DNA of 11,456 nucleotides from Stenotrophomonas maltophilia (GTDB lineage: Bacteria > Pseudomonadota > Gammaproteobacteria > Xanthomonadales > Xanthomonadaceae): assembly GCA_002435595.1 (NCBI GenBank), contig DJBL01000130.1, forward strand, positions 1-11,456. Reading direction: 5' to 3'. Positions 7,508-11,456 of this stretch are shown piece after piece; the stretch's first letter is position 1; each line of letters opens with the position of its first letter. The notes under the pieces were generated by a model. That model was given only the letters and a program-made list of their open reading frames with translations. It had not been told where the DNA came from and ran no database searches. A program made the translations under genes and the position numbers.

Positions 7508-7828
7508 ATGTCCCTGCCCGATGCACCGTTGGTGTTCCTGGTCCGCCTGCAGGTCAAGCCCGAGCGCCTCCAGGACTGGCTCGATGCCGTGCACGCGCTG
7601 ATCGACAGGATGGCCGGGGAACCGGCGTTCATCCGTTGCGAGCTGCTCCGCGACGCGCACGATCCGAGCGTGTTCATGCTCTACGAGCACTGGAACGAGG
7701 CCTCGGTCGAGGACTTCCTGGCCCACCAGTCCACCGATTACCGCGCCGCCTACGATGCGCTGCTGCCCGAGCTGCTGCAGGGTCCGCGCCAGCCGCAGGT
7801 GCTGGAGCCGCTGCAGTACTGGGGCTGA
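7508..7828 (+). CDS. Putative quinol monooxygenase, ABM domain (YgiN-like)
   Basis: This 106-residue cytoplasmic protein resembles the antibiotic biosynthesis monooxygenase (ABM) superfamily, small dimeric ferredoxin-like proteins that include YgiN-type quinol monooxygenases. Visible family features are the first strand VFLVRLQVKPERLQDWLDAV, a helix, a second strand PAFIRCELLRDAHDPSVFML, the hallmark LYEHWNEASVEDFLAHQ (strand then helix), and a C-terminal strand. Members often act without a cofactor on quinols or aromatic ketones; the substrate here cannot be inferred. The start has GGAAG seven to eight bases upstream. It is single-gene, divergent from the TonB receptor and convergent with the SapC gene, with its own promoter candidate and terminator. 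Heme-degrading members of the same fold exist, but I see no feature that favours that role. Confidence 0.8.
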   Translation: MSLPDAPLVFLVRLQVKPERLQDWLDAVHALIDRMAGEPAFIRCELLRDAHDPSVFMLYEHWNEASVEDFLAHQSTDYRAAYDALLPELLQGPRQPQVLEPLQYWG

Positions 7829-7840
7829 GCACACATGGAA

Positions 7841-7862
7841 ACGGCGGCCCTGGGGCCGCCGT
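7841..7862. terminator. Bidirectional terminator between ABM and SapC genes
   Basis: ACGGCGGCCC and GGGCCGCCGT form a perfect 10-bp inverted repeat around TG (in practice a 9-bp stem with a 4-base loop). It sits in the 60-base convergent gap. On the minus strand it is followed by TTTCC, a short U-tract, so it works best for the SapC transcript and probably serves both. Confidence 0.72.
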
Positions 7863-7888
7863 GTCAGTACATCGCCGTGCCGAGCCGA

Positions 7889-8653
7889 TCAGGCCTTGGC
7901 AGCAGCCTGCTGGCTCTGGCGCTGGACCAGCGCGTTGAAGCGCGCCAGCGAGCTCAGGTGGTGATGCACCAGGGCCAGGTAGCCGTTGCGGTGCCAGGCC
8001 AGCACGATCTCGTCGGGCAGCTTGGCCAGCTTTTCCACGTCGACCACCTGGAAGCCGTTGACCGACATCTGCTCGCCGTTGTTCAGCGTCACATCGATGC
8101 TGCGGTCGATCAGCAGGTCCTGGGCCTTGATCGCGGCGCTGAACTGACGGGTCAGCTCGTGCTCGCGGGTGAAGTCACCGCAGAAACGCATGGCGTTGTC
8201 GAGCAGCTCGGTCGGCTTGCCGTCCACGAACAGCGGCTCGCCTTCCTCGCTGGTGCCCTGGTTGACGTGTTCGGAACCGGCATCGATGGCGAGCATGTAG
8301 TCGCCTTCGGCCTCGGCCTGCATGAACACGAACGGATAACGACGCACGTAAGCCGGTGCGTAGGTGTCCTGGGCCCAGTTGTTGCCGTCGATGAACAGGT
8401 TGTTGCGGGCCAGGCCCACGGCCACGATCGGCGACGCATCCGCGCCGGTGAACAGGATCGGGAAGTGCTGCGCGGCCAGGCCGAACTCACCGACGACCGC
8501 CGGAATGGCGTTGGTTTCGGCGGCGAAGGCCACGGTGCCCTGCACCAGGCGCCAGTGGGCGTGCTTGTCCGATTGCAGCGGCAGCGGATCGCGGTAGAAC
8601 AGCGGGCCGGAAGCCTGGGCCGGAGCCGGCGGAGTAGTGGTTTCAGCAGTCAT
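7889..8653 (-). CDS. SapC family protein
   Basis: This 254-residue protein matches the SapC family, named after a gene for S-layer protein secretion in Campylobacter fetus but of unknown biochemical activity in most bacteria. Visible hallmarks are PLFYRDPLPLQSDKHAHWRL near the N-terminus, FPILFTGADASPIVAVGLARNNLFID (residues about 64-90, read in two parts), WAQDTYAPAYVRRYPFVF, and the C-terminal VDVEKLAKLPDEIVLAWHRNGYLALVHHHLSSLARFNAL (read in parts). There is no signal peptide or membrane segment, so it is probably cytoplasmic. The start has no clear Shine-Dalgarno sequence, but the N-terminus fits the family's beginning. It is a single gene with its own promoter and terminator. SapC genes often occur near TonB-dependent receptors in Xanthomonadaceae and Caulobacterales, and one such receptor is 0.6 kb away here, with the ABM gene between them. 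Confidence 0.88.
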   Translation of the reverse strand: MTAETTTPPAPAQASGPLFYRDPLPLQSDKHAHWRLVQGTVAFAAETNAIPAVVGEFGLAAQHFPILFTGADASPIVAVGLARNNLFIDGNNWAQDTYAPAYVRRYPFVFMQAEAEGDYMLAIDAGSEHVNQGTSEEGEPLFVDGKPTELLDNAMRFCGDFTREHELTRQFSAAIKAQDLLIDRSIDVTLNNGEQMSVNGFQVVDVEKLAKLPDEIVLAWHRNGYLALVHHHLSSLARFNALVQRQSQQAAAKA

Positions 8654-8718
8654 GGATTAAGTCAGGTACGACGCGCCAGACAGCCCGGGCGCGAAAGCGG
8701 GCACCGCATTGATCGGCC

Positions 8719-8724
8719 ACTATA
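8719..8724 (-). promoter_or_regulatory. -10 box candidate for the SapC gene
   Basis: On the minus strand TATAGT (within ACGTTATAGTGG) matches the -10 consensus closely and lies 66 bases before the SapC start. No good -35 is seen at 16-18 bases. Confidence 0.42.
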
Positions 8725-8788
8725 ACGTGGCTCCATGACGAATGTGCGCCGGCAGCGCACGGCGCGCATGCATCCAGGCTGAATTCGG

Positions 8789-8808
8789 ACCGCCCGCTAC
8801 GGGGCGGT
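8789..8808 (-). terminator. Hairpin enclosing the stop codon of the 297-residue gene
   Basis: ACCGCCC (8789-8795) pairs with GGGCGGT (8802-8808), leaving a 6-base loop that contains the gene's TAG stop (8797-8799). There is no T-tract. It may be a terminator placed over the end of the reading frame. Confidence 0.4.
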
Positions 8809-9690
8809 GAAGTCGGCGCAATCGGGCAGCGCGGCGTCGGGCTGGTAGCGGCCCCCTTCCATGCGCAGCACCCGCTGGTAGGAACAGGCCGGCACGGTCT
8901 CGGTACGCAGGTCGCGCGGCCGCAACGGTGGCCTGGCCAGCGAGTCGGCGCCGCGCGACACCCCGACCGGGTGGCGGGTGGCGTGGGTGCGGTAGCGCAG
9001 CACCGGCATGCCCTGCCCGGCCGGGTCCAGCGACAGCTCGGCGGTGAAATCGTAGGTGTCCTCGCAGACATCCGCGCGGCGGCGCGCATCGGCCTCGCTG
9101 AAGCAGGCGCGGATCGCGGCGTGGCTGTCGGTCGGCAGCAGCAGCACCTCATCATCGATCTGGATGCCATCGTCCTGGTGATACAGGCGCGCCAGGGCCA
9201 GCTGCGAGACGCGGCCTTCGCCGCCGGAGTAGTCGGTGCTCTGTTCGCGCACCACGCCGACCAGCACGTTTTCCAGCGCGGCCTGGTCCGGATCGGTCGG
9301 CCGCTGCGGGGCACCGATCCCCGGCGCCATGCGCACGATGAACGGCCACGGGCGTTCACTGCCGGACTGCGCCAGCGCACTGAGCGGCACCACGCGCAGA
9401 CGCGGTTCGGCCTCGCCGGCTACTTGGTGCTCCACCTCCAGCTGCGCGGCCGCCGGCTCGCCTTCGCGGCGGGTGCGCACGCACCACTGGCGATCGGCGC
9501 TGCAGTAGCGCGGCGAGACGTCGGCGTCGGCGTCCTGTGCCGCACCAGGCTGCTCGATCAGTGCTTCCAGCCGGTTGCCGCTGCGATCGCTGGCCGGCTT
9601 GGGCGCTGGGGCGGCGCTGGCAGCGGCGGCCAGTGCCACCAGCAGCAGCGGGGTCAGGCGGGTGTACAACGGGTAACGCTTCCCTGGCAT
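8797..9690 (-). CDS. Exported protein of unknown function, six cysteines
   Basis: I do not recognise this 297-residue protein. Residues 1-26 are a signal peptide (MPGKRYPLYTRL, core LLLVALAAAASA, cleavage ASA|APAP), so it should be periplasmic or secreted. The mature part has six cysteines (63, 70, 196, 209, 269, 291). The close pairs CSADRQWC and CFSEADARRRADVC suggest disulfides. Other recognisable stretches are PWPFIVRMAPGI, YSGGEGRVSQLALARLYH, DDEVLLLPTDSHAAIRACF and YDFTAELSLD, giving the look of a beta-rich globular domain. ATG 9690 is chosen because AGGA lies about eight bases upstream and the signal peptide starts properly; the frame is open back to 9750, but the extra 20 residues are not signal-like. 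It lies 69 bases after the Cdh gene on the same strand and may be co-transcribed with it, though a -10-like TATCAT in the gap could give it its own promoter. Confidence 0.75.
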   Translation of the reverse strand: MPGKRYPLYTRLTPLLLVALAAAASAAPAPKPASDRSGNRLEALIEQPGAAQDADADVSPRYCSADRQWCVRTRREGEPAAAQLEVEHQVAGEAEPRLRVVPLSALAQSGSERPWPFIVRMAPGIGAPQRPTDPDQAALENVLVGVVREQSTDYSGGEGRVSQLALARLYHQDDGIQIDDEVLLLPTDSHAAIRACFSEADARRRADVCEDTYDFTAELSLDPAGQGMPVLRYRTHATRHPVGVSRGADSLARPPLRPRDLRTETVPACSYQRVLRMEGGRYQPDAALPDCADFTAP

Positions 9691-9735
9691 GGATCGCATC
9701 CTGCGCGCCGCATGGCGCCTGTCGACAAAGGCGGC

Positions 9736-9741
9736 ATGATA
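9736..9741 (-). promoter_or_regulatory. -10 box candidate before the six-cysteine protein
   Basis: On the minus strand TATCAT (in GGGCTATCATGCC) lies 46 bases before the start at 9690, in the gap after the Cdh gene. No good -35 is visible. If active, the six-cysteine gene is expressed partly independently of cdh. Confidence 0.35.
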
Positions 9742-9759
9742 GCCCAGCACAGCGCGCGC

Positions 9760-10548
9760 TCAGCGCACCCCGTCCAACGGACCATCGGCGCCGGTCAGCG
9801 CCGCGCAGGCGTGATCCTGCAGCTCTTCGCCACTGGCCTGATTACCGTCGGCGGCGTCCTCGCGCGTGGCCAGCAACACGAACCCCGGGGCACCGTCGGG
9901 GTCGTGCGCGCCGCTCACCACCAGCGACCAGTGGCCGATGTCCTGCGCGCCGGCCAGGTCCCGGGCCAGCAACTGGATCGGATCGACCTGCAGCGTCTGC
10001 CCGGACACGCGGCGGGCGTGGTAGACGTGGCCACGCAGGCGCTCGGGCAGCGGCCGCCAGTGCGCGTCGATGCCCTCGCCCATCCGCGCCAGTTGCGCAA
10101 GCACGTCGGCGCGGAGGCAATCGATGTGGATGTGCAGCTGATGCTGCGAACGCCCCTGCGGCGAGTTCAATGCCAGGCTGGCCACCTCGCGCGGCAACGG
10201 CCGGCCCAGCGCCCGGGCCGTGCGCCAGCGCGCCTCCCAGGCGCTGGCGAAGTAATTGGGCGCATCGGCGCGCAGCAGTGCCGGACTCTCGATCCCGCTC
10301 ACCTTGTCCAGCGGCATCAGCAGGAACTGGTACTGCCCGTGCGCGTCCTTGAACAGCACGTCGCGGCGACCGGGCGCGGCATCCACGGCCAGGCAATCGC
10401 CGCGCGGCGTGCCCGGCCCCACGCAGTCGCGCTGGATCAAGCCCCACAGCGCATCCGGATTGGGCGGCGGCGGGGTTGGCGCGGCCGCGGGCGGGGTGGC
10501 ACAGGCCGCCAGCAGCAGGCAGGCGCTCCATGGCAACAGACGCAACAT
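9760..10548 (-). CDS. cdh: CDP-diacylglycerol diphosphatase, lipoprotein
   Basis: This 262-residue enzyme should hydrolyse CDP-diacylglycerol to phosphatidate and CMP, a phospholipid-turnover step. The sequence follows E. coli Cdh along its length: FKDAHGQYQFLLMPLDKVSGIESP (residues 66-89, read in parts), APNYFASAWEARW, LPREVASLALNSPQGRSQHQ, the HIT-like catalytic LHIHIDCLRADV (H139, H141; H136 just before), WRPLPERLRGHVYHARRV, GFVLLATRED and EELQDHAC near the end. Residues 1-16 are a lipoprotein signal with lipobox LLAAC (Cys16), followed by a Pro/Ala linker, so it is probably lipid-anchored facing the periplasm; the E. coli enzyme instead has a non-cleaved N-terminal anchor, to my knowledge. 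ATG 10548 has AGGGG five to six bases upstream, better than the long upstream extension, which overlaps the preceding gene. It starts 22 bases after that gene's stop, so the two probably form an operon. Confidence 0.93.
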   Translation of the reverse strand: MLRLLPWSACLLLAACATPPAAAPTPPPPNPDALWGLIQRDCVGPGTPRGDCLAVDAAPGRRDVLFKDAHGQYQFLLMPLDKVSGIESPALLRADAPNYFASAWEARWRTARALGRPLPREVASLALNSPQGRSQHQLHIHIDCLRADVLAQLARMGEGIDAHWRPLPERLRGHVYHARRVSGQTLQVDPIQLLARDLAGAQDIGHWSLVVSGAHDPDGAPGFVLLATREDAADGNQASGEELQDHACAALTGADGPLDGVR

Positions 10549-10570
10549 CGGCACCCCTGCGATCAACCGC

Positions 10571-11194
10571 TCAGTACGTGCTGAACGGCACTTCCACCAC
10601 CAGCGCCGGAGCGCTGCCGGGGGGCTGCAGGGTGTAGCGGTCCAGCGCGCCGTTTTCATCGCCGAACGGCAGCGACTTGAACTGCAGGCGGTAATTCTCC
10701 CCGCCCAGCCGCAGCAGGCCGGTCGCGTCCATGCCGGCATCGGCCGGCAGCAGCAATCCGCCCAGGTCGCTATAGGCTTCCGGCGCATCGCTGTAGGCGT
10801 AGTCGACCAGGTCGCCGTCGCGCTTCATCTGGTAGATGTGGGGCTCGCCGCGGCGCTGGTTGTACGCCTCCTCGCCGCTCAGGTCGGCGATCCAGACACC
10901 GGGCAGGCGGTAGCGGGTTTCCAGCGCGATCGCATCCAGCCGCTCGCTGTCCACCACCAGGCAGCACACCACGCGCCGGGACTCGCGGTCCAGGATCGCG
11001 AAGCGGTCGCCCTTGGCCGCCGCACGCGGCAGTACCGCGAACGGCACATCGCGCAGCATCGGCTCGGCACCACTGGCCGAATGCAGGTTGCGCCAGCCGC
11101 CCAGCAGCGGCTCGGCCGCCGAGGCCGTGCTGGCGACCAGCAGGCCCGCGGCCAACAGCATGGCCCAACGGCCTGCAAACCTCCCCTCGTACAT
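10571..11194 (-). CDS. Exported protein of unknown function, first gene of cdh cluster
   Basis: I do not recognise this 207-residue protein. Residues 1-26 are a signal peptide (MYEGRFAGRWAMLLAAGLLV, then ASTASA|AEP), so it is probably periplasmic. The mature domain is mixed: LLGGWRNLHSASGAEPMLRDVPFAVLPRAAAKGDRFAILD (in parts), then VVCCLVVDSERLDAIALETRYRLPG with adjacent cysteines C77-C78 (its only cysteines), IADLSGEEAYNQRRGEPHIYQM, and a C-terminal YRLQFKSLPFGDENGALDRYTL. The repeated aromatic, beta-prone strands suggest a beta-rich fold. ATG 11194 has AGGGA about eight bases upstream; an internal ATG at 11161 would remove most of the signal's basic N-terminus. A well-spaced promoter lies just upstream, and the Cdh lipoprotein gene follows 22 bases after the stop, so the two are very likely co-expressed. 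Any role in lipid handling is inference from position only. Confidence 0.75.
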   Translation of the reverse strand: MYEGRFAGRWAMLLAAGLLVASTASAAEPLLGGWRNLHSASGAEPMLRDVPFAVLPRAAAKGDRFAILDRESRRVVCCLVVDSERLDAIALETRYRLPGVWIADLSGEEAYNQRRGEPHIYQMKRDGDLVDYAYSDAPEAYSDLGGLLLPADAGMDATGLLRLGGENYRLQFKSLPFGDENGALDRYTLQPPGSAPALVVEVPFSTY

Positions 11195-11227
11195 CGTCTT
11201 TATCCCTGGGCCTTCACATGGCGCGAC

Positions 11228-11256
11228 ACTATGCGCCAGCCGCTGCAAGGGAGCAA
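11228..11256 (-). promoter_or_regulatory. Sigma70-type promoter of the cdh cluster
   Basis: On the minus strand TTGCTC (11256-11251), a 17-base spacer and CATAGT (11233-11228) form the best -35/-10 pair in the window. The -10 box ends 33 bases before the start of the 207-residue protein, predicting a leader of about 25-30 bases. Confidence 0.6.
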
Positions 11257-11350
11257 TCTCTACGCACCGGCCGTGACGCATGCCCACCCCGGCGCTCGCC
11301 TTTCCACCGTCGGCGCGCCATCATTGCCGCTGCCAAGCAACGGACTGCCC

Positions 11351-11456
11351 ATGCCTGTTTCCCCCCTGCGCCGCGCGCCCCTGCGCACCGCCTGCCTGTC
11401 CCTGGCCGCGTGCCTGCTCGCAGCCTGCGCGCCCACGCCCACGCCCGCCGACGACG
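11351..11456 (+). CDS. Putative lipoprotein, 5' part only
   Basis: Only the first 35 codons are in the window; the gene continues past the right edge. The translation begins MPVSPLRRAPLRTACLSLAA and continues CLLAACAPTPTPADD. It has a basic N-region, hydrophobic core and lipobox LAAC (Cys at residue 26), followed by a Pro/Thr linker, typical of an exported lipoprotein. The family cannot be told from this fragment. The start is supported by this signal; GGA seven bases upstream is a weak ribosome site, and CATCAT at 11319-11324 is a possible -10. It is divergent from the cdh cluster, sharing a 156-base gap. Confidence 0.7.
   Translation, partial: MPVSPLRRAPLRTACLSLAACLLAACAPTPTPADD

Noticed and set aside
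6040..7677. A 545-codon minus-strand frame spanning the receptor's N-terminal half and the ABM gene
   Set aside because: It is a frame-shifted shadow of the receptor with Pro/Arg/Gln-rich low complexity; it does not indicate a frameshift because the receptor frame is intact throughout.
8971..10584. A 537-codon plus-strand frame across the cdh cluster
   Set aside because: It crosses two well-supported minus-strand genes and their gap, is Arg/Gln-rich without motifs, and has no signal for translation.
10549..10788. An 80-residue upstream extension of the Cdh frame
   Set aside because: It would overlap the preceding gene in another frame, is Trp/Cys/Arg-rich shadow sequence, and would bury the clear lipoprotein signal.

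Overview
The window is ordinary-looking chromosomal DNA of a high-GC gammaproteobacterium. GC-rich third positions, a TadG/DUF3613 pair, a DUF4124-type protein, a DUF2968 protein, a SapC-family protein and a large TonB-dependent receptor together suggest Xanthomonadaceae (Stenotrophomonas, Xanthomonas, Pseudoxanthomonas or a relative). The genus is not decided. I see no mobile element, CRISPR array, tRNA or rRNA, and no shift in base composition. Every intergenic gap is shorter than 300 bases.

Layout. Bases 1-2386 (+) are the tail of a Tad/Flp pilus locus: the end of a DUF3613 protein, then a TadG-like protein four bases later. A secreted coiled-coil DUF2968 protein follows (2492-3211, +). 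It converges on a secreted DUF4124-like protein (3813-3301, -), with two hairpins between them. A GNAT acetyltransferase (4402-3947, -) and a 909-residue TonB-dependent receptor (7289-4560, -) follow, separated by a perfect 16-bp hairpin. Divergent from the receptor is a small antibiotic-biosynthesis-monooxygenase (ABM) fold protein (7508-7828, +). It converges on a SapC-family gene (8653-7889, -) across a symmetrical terminator. The right side is a minus-strand cluster of three exported proteins: an unknown 207-residue periplasmic protein (11194-10571), a lipoprotein CDP-diacylglycerol diphosphatase (10548-9760) and an unknown 297-residue protein with six cysteines (9690-8797). A lipoprotein gene starts divergently at 11351 and runs off the window.

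How they fit together. Most products work in the envelope: pilus assembly, outer-membrane uptake, periplasmic phospholipid-precursor hydrolysis and lipoproteins. The gene pairs are short independent units with their own promoters and terminators rather than one system. The best candidate for something little described is the three-gene exported cluster around the Cdh homologue.

The first 12 bases equal the end of the common Illumina adapter, so the left edge may be a contig end carrying untrimmed adapter. I found no convincing wholly new system.
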